A DNA stretch of 50,620 nt from Acidobacteriaceae bacterium. Lineage in GTDB: Bacteria > Acidobacteriota > Terriglobia > Terriglobales > Acidobacteriaceae. This document shows, in pieces, positions 33,661 through 41,775 of the stretch (position 1 is its first letter; every line of letters begins with the position of its first letter). The stretch is taken from assembly GCA_030037545.1 (NCBI GenBank), contig JASHRF010000073.1:1-50620 (forward strand), in the 5' to 3' direction. The translations under genes were made by a program, and so were the position numbers. A model generated the notes under the pieces. The model saw nothing but the letters and a program-made list of their open reading frames with translations. It did not search any database and was not told the origin of the DNA.

Positions 33661-36192
33661 CTACGGCAGGTGGCGTATGCCCCAGTCGATGCGCAAGCCG
33701 GCACGGTAGTTCATGGGCAAGCTGGGATAGCCGATGGGCGCGATGTGCTGGTCGCTGACGAGATTGTCGGCCTGGGCGTCAATGCTCAGCCAGTTGAGGA
33801 GCTGAAAGCTGCCGCCGAGATCGATATCGGCGTAAGCAAAATCGAGATTTCGGTTGGGCAGCAGGAGCGCGTTGGGGTTGGAACCGTAAGCTTCGCCCTC
33901 AAGGAAGTCGGAGTCGTCAGAGCGGCTGGCAAAAGCGCAGTTCAGGATGCCGGTAATACGCTTGACCGCGAAGTTTGCGGAGAGAAATCCCGTGTGCGGC
34001 GGACGGCGGAAAGGCCGCGCGCCCTGGAGTGGCGAGTCCGCGCCGATGGGAATACCGTTATACGTGGGCAGCGGAGCAAGGAGAGTCAAATAGTCGTTGG
34101 CAAAAGACCTCTGCACCACGGCATCGAGATAGGTGTAGCCGCCGCGGAGAAAAATGTTGTGGCTGATGCCGCCTTCGACGCTGGTTTCTAGCCCCATGGC
34201 GCGATAGGCCTCGCTGTTCACGCTGAGCTCGTAGGCGCCCTCGTATACCAGGAAAGTTTCGAGCTGAGTCTGCTGTGCGGGGGTGAGGCTGGGCAGAAGC
34301 AAAGGGACCTGTTCGACGCCAACGTATTCAATCTGGCGCCCGAATTCGTTGTGAAAGAGCGTGGTGTGAAGAACGATGTGCTGGCTGAGGAAGGATTGCT
34401 CCACGCCACCCTCGTAGGCGCGGTTTTCGGGCGTGGCGAGCTGCCCGATGTGAAGTTGCTGGATGGTGGTTAGGCCGCCGTTCTGAGCGTTCTGTTCCAG
34501 GAAACCGTAGAGCGAATAAAACTGATCGGTGAGCGAAGGCTCGCGCACGCCCTCGGCGTAGTTGAAGAAGACGCGTGTGCTGCTGAAGACGCCTTTGCGC
34601 GGGCGCAGCGCATAGACTGAGAAGCCGCCACGCGGCGAAGTCTGCACTCCGAAGAGTGAGTAGTGCTCGATTCCACCCGCCGCCGTGTAGAAGAAGCGGT
34701 TTTTGAAATCGCCGTGGACGCTGGCCACGTATTCGTAGTTGTTGCGGAAGGCGGGGGGGTAGCTGCTATTGGGCTCGGCGCCGCGCTCGTCTTCATATCG
34801 GAATCCAATAAGGCCGATGAGGTGCGGGGTAATGGTGAGGTCACCCTGGTAGCTATATTGATCGCGATTGGAGACCAACTGGTAGCTGTTAGGGTAGGTC
34901 TCGCCATTTGCCTGGCTGTAGTCGAGAAGCGCTTGGCCGCTGGCGCTGTATCCGTTTGCGCCCGTAATGGTTACCGGCAGGCCGTAATAATTACCGCCCG
35001 TGTAGGTCACCGGCCCGGCGCACGTTCCTGCGGGCAAACAGGTTCCTTCCGGAGTCCACTGATCATACTGCTCGCGTTTACGGGTGAGGCCGTAGAAAAA
35101 TTTGTTGTGGAAGCCGGGCGTGGTTTGATTGTCGAGCGCCGCGCTCATAAAGATGTTCTGATCTTTTTCAGTGGCGTCGTCGGCAACCTGGTAAAAGTCC
35201 CAGGCGTTGGGTACGCCGGTGCCATCCACGCCGTAGTGAATGGTGGCTCGCAGCTGCGTGGTTCCGGTGAGCGCGTAGCCGAGGTTTGCGGCGCTGGTGG
35301 CCACATGGTACTCGTCGCGGGGCAGGGCATTGGCGGTCTGCAGCCAACTGAAGGCGCCCAGGTAATCCAGTTTGTTCCAGGTGCCGGCCAGTTCGAGCTG
35401 TTCGCGCGAAGTATTGAAGTTGCCGGCGTCGCCCTGAAACAAAACTGAAGGAAAACTAGTGGTGCCGTGCGGAGTAGTGAGGCTCACGACGCCGCTATCG
35501 GCGTCTCCACCGTAGAGATTGGTGTCGGGGCCGCGATTCACCTCAGCGTTTTCGACAGCGGTCGTTGAAAGCGGTCCGAAGTCGAAGCCTCCGCCCAGAT
35601 CGCCGGCGTCGACGCCGTCGATGAGAACCATATTGTCGTCCGAATCGCCCCCGCGGATGAAGAGCGAGGTTTGCGCGCCGCGCTGGCCATCCTGCACCAC
35701 AAAAGCGCCGGGAACCTGCCGGAGCGCGTCAACCAAGCTGGTGCGCAGGGAAAGTTCGACAGGCGAAACAACTGTAGTGGACGAGCTGGTTTGCGGCTGC
35801 GGCGTGGGCGTGCCGGTAGCCGTCACCACGATGGATTCGCGCACCCATGCCAGCTCGAGCACCACGTTGCGCTCGATGAGATCAAACTTGCCGCCATAAA
35901 AGTCGGGAGTCTGAAGCTGCCGAAAATTGGGAGCGGAGACAACCAGAAAATATCGCCCGCTTGTTCCCGTGGTGAGCTGGAAGCTGCCATCAGACGCAGT
36001 CACGGCATTAGCGACGATGGTTTGCTTGCTGAATAGCGCCACCTTGGCGCCGGGGACGCGCGCGCCGGATGCATCCGTGACGATGCCGTGGACGGAAGCG
36101 GCGGAAGAAAGTGACGAGGAAAAGGCGACAAAAAGCACGCACAGCAAGTGCGCGGCCAGGAATTTGCGGACGCCGGAGTGAGCTACAGACAT
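33661..36192 (-). CDS. btuB: TonB-dependent receptor, vitamin B12 (BtuB-type), with regulatory beta-domain
   Basis: This 843-aa outer-membrane receptor has a signal peptide (about 1-31), then a carboxypeptidase-regulatory-like domain (about 33-115, GIVTDASGARVPGAKVALF). A plug follows with LRQVPGAFVVQDGQRGAQTS, FIRGGDSDDNMVLIDG and ENAEVNRGPDTNLYGGDADSGVV, which resembles BtuB more than Oar proteins. A roughly 600-residue barrel completes it. A cobalamin riboswitch lies upstream on the same strand, so import of B12 or cobinamide is the best call. The end GLRIDWGIRHLP lacks a standard terminal Phe. No btuCDF or corrinoid gene lies in the window. The extra N-terminal beta domain is an acidobacterial/Bacteroidota habit. 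Confidence 0.85.
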   Translation of the reverse strand: MSVAHSGVRKFLAAHLLCVLFVAFSSSLSSAASVHGIVTDASGARVPGAKVALFSKQTIVANAVTASDGSFQLTTGTSGRYFLVVSAPNFRQLQTPDFYGGKFDLIERNVVLELAWVRESIVVTATGTPTPQPQTSSSTTVVSPVELSLRTSLVDALRQVPGAFVVQDGQRGAQTSLFIRGGDSDDNMVLIDGVDAGDLGGGFDFGPLSTTAVENAEVNRGPDTNLYGGDADSGVVSLTTPHGTTSFPSVLFQGDAGNFNTSREQLELAGTWNKLDYLGAFSWLQTANALPRDEYHVATSAANLGYALTGTTQLRATIHYGVDGTGVPNAWDFYQVADDATEKDQNIFMSAALDNQTTPGFHNKFFYGLTRKREQYDQWTPEGTCLPAGTCAGPVTYTGGNYYGLPVTITGANGYSASGQALLDYSQANGETYPNSYQLVSNRDQYSYQGDLTITPHLIGLIGFRYEDERGAEPNSSYPPAFRNNYEYVASVHGDFKNRFFYTAAGGIEHYSLFGVQTSPRGGFSVYALRPRKGVFSSTRVFFNYAEGVREPSLTDQFYSLYGFLEQNAQNGGLTTIQQLHIGQLATPENRAYEGGVEQSFLSQHIVLHTTLFHNEFGRQIEYVGVEQVPLLLPSLTPAQQTQLETFLVYEGAYELSVNSEAYRAMGLETSVEGGISHNIFLRGGYTYLDAVVQRSFANDYLTLLAPLPTYNGIPIGADSPLQGARPFRRPPHTGFLSANFAVKRITGILNCAFASRSDDSDFLEGEAYGSNPNALLLPNRNLDFAYADIDLGGSFQLLNWLSIDAQADNLVSDQHIAPIGYPSLPMNYRAGLRIDWGIRHLP

Positions 36193-36389
36193 GACAGGCT
36201 CCTTCGTTCCCCTCGGAACGTAAAGCAGTTACAGCGATTCCAGGGTTACCGTGTCCCGGAGCCCATGCCCGCGAGTCGACGCAACCAACAGCCAGACCCC
36301 TATCGAGAGGTCTTCCTCGATACGGTGGAGCAGAAAGCGGCGACACTGCACGAGATTCGCAAGGTCTAGTTACCCTGGAAGCGCTCTAC
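36193..36389. other. Leader between riboswitch and btuB-like gene
   Basis: About 200 bp of 5' leader. On the plus strand it can be read as PDPYREVFLDTVEQKAAT then LHEIRKV, coding-like in look but with no recognised family and no proper start. On the minus strand, the sequence near 36200-36240 could take part in riboswitch-controlled folding. Confidence 0.3.
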
Positions 36390-36630
36390 GCCGCGGACCG
36401 GTCTCCTGACTTGCGCGTAATTTCAGCCGGCCTTCCCAAGAACGGAAACCAAAAACCGAATGGGTCCGTGCTCAGTGGCTGTGTGCGTCCTACCGAGTAA
36501 GACGCTGGCTGAATTCCTGCCCTTGGCGGCAGCCCAATGGACGGCCGTCGCGGCAGGCGCGCTCACAGTTGCGGGGCAGTGGCGGAGTTTCACCGCCTTC
36601 CCGAGCATCCCGGCGTTTCAAGTTGTCGAA
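36390..36630 (-). ncRNA. Cobalamin (B12) riboswitch
   Basis: On the minus strand, in order: GGTGAAACTCCGCCACTG, then CCCCGCAACTGTGAGCGC, then a GCCACTGAGC segment, then GGGAAGGCCGGC and the diagnostic B12-box region AAGTCAGGAGACCGG at the 3' end. This order and the near-invariant AAGTCAGGAGACC define the adenosylcobalamin riboswitch class. It sits about 200 bp upstream of the TonB receptor gene and should lower its expression when cobalamin is plentiful. Boundaries are approximate. Confidence 0.92.
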
Positions 36631-36763
36631 TAGCTGCATTTGAGGAGCAGCCACGATGTCATGGAAGCAGTTTTCATGACATCAACGACATAGTATCAGA
36701 GTGCGCGGTGGAGTTGTGAAAAAAACAGGAAGGAACAAGCTCGTGCGAACAGGCGGGGAAAAG

Positions 36764-36840
36764 TGGTGACCCCGGGCTGATTCGAACAGCCGACACGCAG
36801 TTTAGGAAACTGCTGCTCTATCCACCTGAGCTACGGGGCC
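36764..36840 (-). tRNA. tRNA-Arg (anticodon CCU)
   Basis: This 77-nt sequence on the minus strand begins GGCCCCGTAGCTCAGG and ends GGGGTCACCA, with an encoded CCA. The acceptor pairs GGCCCCG with CGGGGTC (one G-U). The anticodon stem-loop is CAGTT-TCCTAAA-CTG, anticodon CCT, reading AGG. The T loop is TTCGAAT. tRNA-Arg(CCU) is a common integration target, and integrase and Rhs remnants lie next to its 5' end. Confidence 0.95.
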
Positions 36841-36884
36841 ACATTTAGAATCAATAATTTGCAACGATATGCGATTTTCTTCAA

Positions 36885-36909
36885 CCCATATTAACCCAGG
36901 TAATATGGG
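36885..36909. repeat. Perfect 9-bp inverted repeat with 7-bp spacer next to tRNA-Arg
   Basis: CCCATATTA, spacer ACCCAGG, TAATATGGG. It lies 45 bp upstream of the tRNA in an AT-rich stretch unlike the surroundings. The geometry is like a tyrosine-recombinase core site, but it could equally be an operator or a hairpin in the tRNA precursor leader. Confidence 0.45.
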
Positions 36910-37019
36910 CTCATCCCGCAATATCCAGGACAAGAAAGACCGAAGGATGAAAATAAATCGCGCATGATACCAAAATGGTAGCATTCGCCGCGTTGCGCGG
37001 GCGAAGGGCTTTGCATGGG

Positions 37020-37480
37020 AAGTTCGCTTCAGCGAAGTTGGCGCAATGGGTCAGAAGAACAAGTACCACTGCCGCTCGAATCGGTGCCGCTCAGCGGGTT
37101 ATTGAGCACGTACGCGCACGGTTGAAGTTCTGCGGATTGCTGGGATCGTAGCTGCCGGAGTAGGGGTCGGGGCTCATCCACCGGCCCTGCGTGTTACCGT
37201 ACTGGCGGTGTCGGTGGCCCGGCCGGTGTAGCTGCAGGTAACCGACGTTCCATCTCCGTGCTGCACGCTCAGGACACGCCCGAGGACGTCGTAGGCGGAG
37301 GTGTCGCCGCCGGTTCCTGAGCATACTTTCCCGACGCTCAGATTCGCCCTTTGGTAGCGATACGACTGAAAACTCAGGTTTCCATCGGCGTCGTAACACG
37401 AACCCTGAAGATACCAGGGATTTCCGCTTTGGTCATTGGCTACCGCTACGCGGCTCACTCGTCCGCATCTGAGTTTCCGA
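37020..37480 (-). pseudogene. Rhs-family protein remnant
   Basis: Several minus-strand frames carry Rhs fragments: GNPWYLQGSCYDADGNL and YDVLGRVLSVQHGDGTS in one, YGNTQGRWMSPDPYSGSYD in a second, then YVLNNPLSGTDSSG in a third. The last two are the typical end of the Rhs core (canonical GRFMSPDPYSGS... NRYAYVLNNPL). The internal part of the core is deleted and at least two frameshifts separate the pieces, so this is a scar. Rhs proteins are polymorphic toxins or surface shells and are often carried on mobile segments. Confidence 0.7.
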
Positions 37481-37483
37481 ATC

Positions 37484-37590
37484 TCAGTCGAAGTAGATGC
37501 GGACCAGCCAAGTGCTCGATCCGCGACGAACGATCTGGCCAGTCTTGTCAAAGATGATTTCCTGCTTGAGTCCCGCCGCAATTAGCCATC
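37484..37590 (-). pseudogene. Integrase (tyrosine recombinase) N-terminal fragment
   Basis: One minus-strand frame reads LKQEIIFDKTGQIVRRGSST followed by WLVRIYFD and a TGA at 37484-37486. GQI-RG-STWLVRI is the usual start of the N-terminal arm domain in phage/transposon integrases. Everything beyond is gone and Rhs debris follows. Close to tRNA-Arg, it looks like the leftover of an integrated element. The fragment is short, so this is a moderate call. Confidence 0.45.
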
Positions 37591-37723
37591 GCTGATCCCT
37601 CACCTCTGAACTTCAGCCCCTGGGGTATGATGGCCGATGTATCTGGGGCCGTACGGAAGCCGATCGCGAAAGCGGTAAAATGCCTCTGCTGCGGTCAATA
37701 TATCTCCTACTACGGGGAAAACA

Positions 37724-39037
37724 ATGGACAACTGGACGCGAAGAGGGTTTATCGGATCGCTAACTGGCGCGGCAGCCGCAACTGCTTTTGCCGCTCAGGA
37801 GAAGGGTACTTCCGAAAGACGCAAAAATGGAATGATCAGGATCACGGACCTGAAATGCGCCATCATTGGCCGTAACCCGGTGGTGCGCATTGTGACCGAT
37901 CAGGGCATTTCCGGATACGGTGAGGCGGAGTCCGCCAAGCCGTATCTCAAGCCGATGGTGCTGTTCTATAAGGACTACTTGCTTGGGGAAGACCCCACCG
38001 ACGTGAACCGCATCATGTTGAAGATTCGCCGCATGGGCGCGTTCAAGCCTTGGGGCGCGGCGGTGAGCGCCATCGAAATCGCCCTCTGGGACATCGCCGG
38101 CCAAGCCGCCGGATTGCCGGTGTATAAACTGCTGGGCGGAAAGATTCACGACCGCGTCCGCGCCTATGGGAACTCCGAAAACAACTCTAAAATCGTGCCC
38201 TGCACGCCGCAGGATTACGCCGAAGTCGCGGCAGGGGTGAAGGCGGCTAAAGAGGGTTATACGCTGATCAAGCTTCCCGTCGGCTTCCACAACGACGCAA
38301 TGCTGGAAGCCGTTCCGGACCCCTGGTACGGCCAGCACTGGACGGGACACATGCCGCCGTACATGGATCGCGGTCTGCTGACGCAACCTGGCATCGACCA
38401 TGTTGTTGCCTGCGTCGAAGCCGCCAAGAAGGCCACTGGCGACGAGGTCGGGCTGGCGTTCGACTGCGGGCCTGGCTGGACCCCCAAGGACGCTATCCGT
38501 ATTGCGCGCGCAGTCGAGCCGTACGACCTCGCCTGGCTCGAAGATCTGATCACGGGCGACTACACGCCCTATCCCAACGCCCAGGTCTTTAAAGAGGTCA
38601 CAGAAAGCACTTCGACGCGGATTCACACCGGAGAGGAGATCTATCTGCGGGAAAACTTCAAGGACCTGATCGAAACGCAGGCTGTGAATGTGCTCGGCCC
38701 TGACCCGGAGGATGTGGGCGGAATTGCCGAATTGAAGTGGATAGCCGAATACGCCAACCTGCACGGCATCCAGGTGGCTCCGCACGGAATTTTCGACGGG
38801 TTGATTGGCGTGGCTGCGCAAGTGCATTTGGGGGCGGCTTGTCCGCAGAACTATATTGCTTTCGAATACGCGAAGGCCCAGCCGGAGTGGTGGACCGATA
38901 TTGTTGATGGACTGCCGGATCCGATTGTCAAGAACGGCTTCATCGATGTCTGGGACAAGCCGGGTCTGGGCATTCGCTTCAATATCCGGGCGGCCAAAGC
39001 GCATCTGTCCGACGAGGATCGCACTTTCTTTGACTGA
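37724..39037 (+). CDS. Tat-exported enolase-superfamily (mandelate racemase/muconate lactonizing) dehydratase
   Basis: This 437-aa protein starts with a Tat-like signal (TRRGFIGSLTGAAAATAFAA). The N-terminal capping domain (about 37-160) is followed by the TIM barrel. Metal ligands are probably Asp in AFDCGPG, Glu in WLEDL and Glu in GEEIY; the late general-base His is in QVAPHG, and the second-strand Lys in LIKLPVG. The overall pattern fits sugar-acid dehydratases (galactonate/mannonate/rhamnonate-like), which remove water from an aldonate to give a 2-keto-3-deoxy acid. Exact substrate is not readable. It is followed by an RraA-like gene (opposite strand), a UxuA-like gene and an ACS transporter, all fitting sugar-acid use. 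The export signal is unusual for this superfamily. Confidence 0.8.
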   Translation: MDNWTRRGFIGSLTGAAAATAFAAQEKGTSERRKNGMIRITDLKCAIIGRNPVVRIVTDQGISGYGEAESAKPYLKPMVLFYKDYLLGEDPTDVNRIMLKIRRMGAFKPWGAAVSAIEIALWDIAGQAAGLPVYKLLGGKIHDRVRAYGNSENNSKIVPCTPQDYAEVAAGVKAAKEGYTLIKLPVGFHNDAMLEAVPDPWYGQHWTGHMPPYMDRGLLTQPGIDHVVACVEAAKKATGDEVGLAFDCGPGWTPKDAIRIARAVEPYDLAWLEDLITGDYTPYPNAQVFKEVTESTSTRIHTGEEIYLRENFKDLIETQAVNVLGPDPEDVGGIAELKWIAEYANLHGIQVAPHGIFDGLIGVAAQVHLGAACPQNYIAFEYAKAQPEWWTDIVDGLPDPIVKNGFIDVWDKPGLGIRFNIRAAKAHLSDEDRTFFD

Positions 39038-39126
39038 GAGCGGAGTTCAAGGCGAGGCGGAAACGATGCGCATCCCCCGTGGTACTCGTGGGCCTCGGTG
39101 AATTGAGCCGAATCAAAAAGTGAAAG

Positions 39127-39165
39127 CCCCATTCCTGCGCAGACTACCGGGCATCAGGAATGGGG
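39127..39165. terminator. Bidirectional hairpin terminator
   Basis: An 11-bp perfect stem (CCCCATTCCTG / CAGGAATGGGG) has a 17-nt loop and lies between converging genes. On the minus strand it is followed by CTTTCACTTTTTG, which gives a U-rich tail for the RraA-like gene. Confidence 0.65.
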
Positions 39166-39221
39166 TTCGGTAACGCCGGTAAGGGAACGACTTAAAGAGC
39201 CGGAGAACCGGCGGGCGGCCG

Positions 39222-40166
39222 CTACCTGCGGTTCATGCGCTCCATTCTTGCGTTCAGCATGTTGTCAAATTCTTCCATCGACATCTTCAGCTTATCGGGA
39301 TGAGTTTCGACCCACTGTTTGAACCCCCCAAACTTCTCGGCGTTCCAACCGCCCTCGAACTGAGCTCCGTTCTTACCTTCCTTGTTGAGCACAAAGTTAT
39401 AGTCGTCCATGAGGCTGGTTAGCTCGGCGGAACTCACGGCTTCCCGGGCGAGGATGGCGGGAACAAAAATCACGCCTTGCGCTTTGGCGATGACCAGGTC
39501 TCCAGGTAAAACGACAGCGCGGCCAATGCGGATGGGGCAGTTAATGCAGGTAAGCTCTTCCTGACTCCAAGCGGATGGATCATACCCCTTGTAGAACCCA
39601 TTGAAGTCCGGAATCTCACGGTTCTCCTCTTCATCGCGGATGCCGCCGTAGAAGACGAATCCGTTGTGGGTATGTGCGGCAATGCCATTGCCCAGATTAG
39701 AGCCGATTAGCGTTCCGTCAACGATCTTGCCATAGCCATCGGCAACGTAAACATCGCCCTGAACCAACTCCGCGATGGGCCAACTGTTGTTCATGCCAAA
39801 ACTGATGCGTCCCTCTGCTTTACCTTCAGCGGCCTCGGCTTTGGCCACGTCGGGACGAGAGGGCATGTACTGCGTAGTCAACGCGCGGCCAGAGAACGGC
39901 TTGTCGATGTGCAATGCCTGCCAGTTACCCTCAAACTGGTTTTCGTAACCGCGCGAGCGGAGGAAGTCCCAAACATCTTCAATGGAGACATCGAGAGAGC
40001 GTTGAAGCAGATCGTCGGGAATCTTCGGACGGCCATCAGGGAAGCGGTCGCCTTTCCAGTCGGCAGTGTAGAACAGGATCTGTTCCCTGGTCTGCTTGAC
40101 CTGCGCAAATGCATAGGTTCCAAACATGTTCGCGACGGCAAGCGCAACGATGATGAGCTTATTCAT
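39222..40166 (-). CDS. Exported RraA-like (HMG/CHA aldolase superfamily) protein
   Basis: This 314-aa protein has a signal peptide (MNKLIIVALAVANMFGTYAFA). The RraA fold follows: GDVYVADGYGKIVDGTLIG, then FYGGIRDEEENREIP (the GG-x-RD metal site), CPIRIGRAVVLPGDLVIAKA and GVIFVPA. The superfamily includes 4-hydroxy-4-methyl-2-oxoglutarate aldolases, which split 4-hydroxy-2-keto acids, and RNase E inhibitor RraA. Export excludes the RNase role, so an aldolase or related lyase on keto-acids is more likely. N- and C-terminal extensions of about 90 and 60 residues are outside the fold. It faces away from the UxuA-like gene, sharing its upstream region. Confidence 0.78.
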   Translation of the reverse strand: MNKLIIVALAVANMFGTYAFAQVKQTREQILFYTADWKGDRFPDGRPKIPDDLLQRSLDVSIEDVWDFLRSRGYENQFEGNWQALHIDKPFSGRALTTQYMPSRPDVAKAEAAEGKAEGRISFGMNNSWPIAELVQGDVYVADGYGKIVDGTLIGSNLGNGIAAHTHNGFVFYGGIRDEEENREIPDFNGFYKGYDPSAWSQEELTCINCPIRIGRAVVLPGDLVIAKAQGVIFVPAILAREAVSSAELTSLMDDYNFVLNKEGKNGAQFEGGWNAEKFGGFKQWVETHPDKLKMSMEEFDNMLNARMERMNRR

Positions 40167-40539
40167 GAGTCCCTGGCGGGGTATCCTTCCTGGTTAACTC
40201 GTAATGCGCATCAATTATAACGACTTGCTCATCGCGCGCAACAGAAGTGCCGCAATGTCCGGCCGAATCCGATGGCCGAGATTACCTGGTTGTGGAGCAA
40301 AAACTTCCGACGGATTCGCGCAACCAAAATGCGCAGGATTGTGAGCTTCCGTTTTGCAACTTGAGAGAGCTTCAAATTAGCTTGACTTTGCTTCTAAGGG
40401 AGCGACAATGCTGGTTACAAAACTAAACAGGACGCCGGCTAGGTCAGACGGATTATTAGCCGCCTCAAATTTGGGGAAACGGCTGCGCGCGAAGAATCCC
40501 GGACAAATGCTCAACCGAATAGGGGAGTAAATCAAATCT
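40167..40539. other. Divergent control region of the sugar-acid cluster
   Basis: About 370 bp between the divergent RraA-like and UxuA-like genes. Besides the minus-strand promoter nothing gene-like is visible. A shared regulator would act here. I found no strong palindrome. Confidence 0.4.
40214..40241 (-). promoter_or_regulatory. Probable sigma70-type promoter of the RraA-like gene
   Basis: On the minus strand TTGCGC (40236-40241), a 16-bp spacer, then a perfect TATAAT (40214-40219). Transcription would start near 40207, giving a leader of about 40 nt before ATG 40166. Confidence 0.45.
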
Positions 40540-41661
40540 ATGTTGAAGCCCAATCGTCGCGAGTGTCTACAGGCAGTTCTGGCAACCATGGCGACTGCCG
40601 CGGCCGAACCTTCCGCCCGGGCCGCGCTGGCGCTGCAGCCCTCACTGCACAAGGAGGTTCAGAAACAGGATCTCACGGGCGAGCAGATCAAGCTCAGCCT
40701 GATATGGGGAATCCGTGATCCACACCGGGTGAAGATATCGGAGCAGATGGGGGTAACGCACGGTGTAGCGGGAACAAATATGATTCTTCGCAACCTTCCG
40801 CACGATCAGTATGCCGGCGCGGTGGCGAAGCTGAAGGCTGACTACGAAGCCGCCGGACTGAAGATTGCGGCGATCGAGAGTCATCCTGTGGATGCCGACA
40901 AGATCAAATTAGGACTTCCTGGGCGCGATGAGGAAATCGCGAACTACGTTGCAGCACTGGATGCGCTGGGCAAGAACGGAATTGACGTTGTGTGTTACGA
41001 CTTCATGGCAGGCATTGACTGGTACCGCTCCAACCGCGACGTGCCGGGCCGAGGCGGCTGTGCGACGATGGACTTCGACATCGCCACCGCACAGGCGCTG
41101 GGGCCGACAGAATGGGGCCAGATCAGCACGGACCAGATGTGGAACAACATGAAGTATTTCTTGAAAGCGGTGATTCCCGCGGCGGAAAAAGCCGGCGTCA
41201 AAATGGCGCTGCATCCGGACGATCCACCGATCCCGAATCTGCGCGGAATCTCCAGAATTATCATCAACGCCGAAGCCTATAGGCGGGTCATGAACATTGT
41301 GCCCAGCCCTGTCAATGGCGTCACCTTCGAAATGTCGGTTTTCCATCTGATGGGTGAGAACCTGGTGGAGCTGGCGAAGGAATGGGGCCGCGAAAATAAG
41401 ATCTTCTACGCCCACTGCCGGAACGTGAAAGGTACGCGCGGGGATTTCGTGGAAACATTTCAGGACGACGGTGACATCGATTTCGGCGAAGTGTTCCAGG
41501 CTCTTTATGACAACGGCTTTCGCGGCCCCCTGCGCCCCGACCACGATCCCATCATGGACGGAGAGACGGACGTGCATGCAGGCTACGGTGTAACCGGCAA
41601 AATCTTCGCCATCGGATACATCAAGGGCGTGATGGAAAGCCGCCACATTCCGTACGTATAG
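40540..41661 (+). CDS. UxuA-like (mannonate dehydratase-type) TIM-barrel protein, apparently exported
   Basis: This 373-aa protein has an N-terminal Arg-Arg export-like segment (RRECLQAVLATMATAAA, Ala-rich to about residue 30). The xylose-isomerase-like barrel carries UxuA features: GTNMILRNLP, VCYDFMAGIDWYRS, MALHPDDPPIPNLRG, FYAHCRNVKGTRGDF and RPDHDP. In mannonate dehydratase the metal is held by His, Cys, His and Asp. Here the Cys position (canonical FCQG or LCTG) reads GVTFEMSVFHLMG, i.e. Glu. The reaction may therefore be a related dehydration or isomerisation rather than D-mannonate to 2-keto-3-deoxygluconate. The MFS transporter gene follows on the same strand. Confidence 0.75.
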   Translation: MLKPNRRECLQAVLATMATAAAEPSARAALALQPSLHKEVQKQDLTGEQIKLSLIWGIRDPHRVKISEQMGVTHGVAGTNMILRNLPHDQYAGAVAKLKADYEAAGLKIAAIESHPVDADKIKLGLPGRDEEIANYVAALDALGKNGIDVVCYDFMAGIDWYRSNRDVPGRGGCATMDFDIATAQALGPTEWGQISTDQMWNNMKYFLKAVIPAAEKAGVKMALHPDDPPIPNLRGISRIIINAEAYRRVMNIVPSPVNGVTFEMSVFHLMGENLVELAKEWGRENKIFYAHCRNVKGTRGDFVETFQDDGDIDFGEVFQALYDNGFRGPLRPDHDPIMDGETDVHAGYGVTGKIFAIGYIKGVMESRHIPYV

Positions 41662-41775
41662 CTATCGCATTTCAGTCCGTCTCGGCACCACCAGGGTGCA
41701 TGGAGCGCACGGCTCAGGTTTGTGCTGGCGGGTAGAATCAGCCAGAAGGTTCATACAAGAAAGTGTGGAGGCACC

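Noticed and set aside
36254..36369. Plus-strand reading PDPYREVFLDTVEQKAAT
   Set aside because: It looks coding-like but has no start with a ribosome site and lies in the riboswitch leader of the opposite-strand gene; no family recognised.
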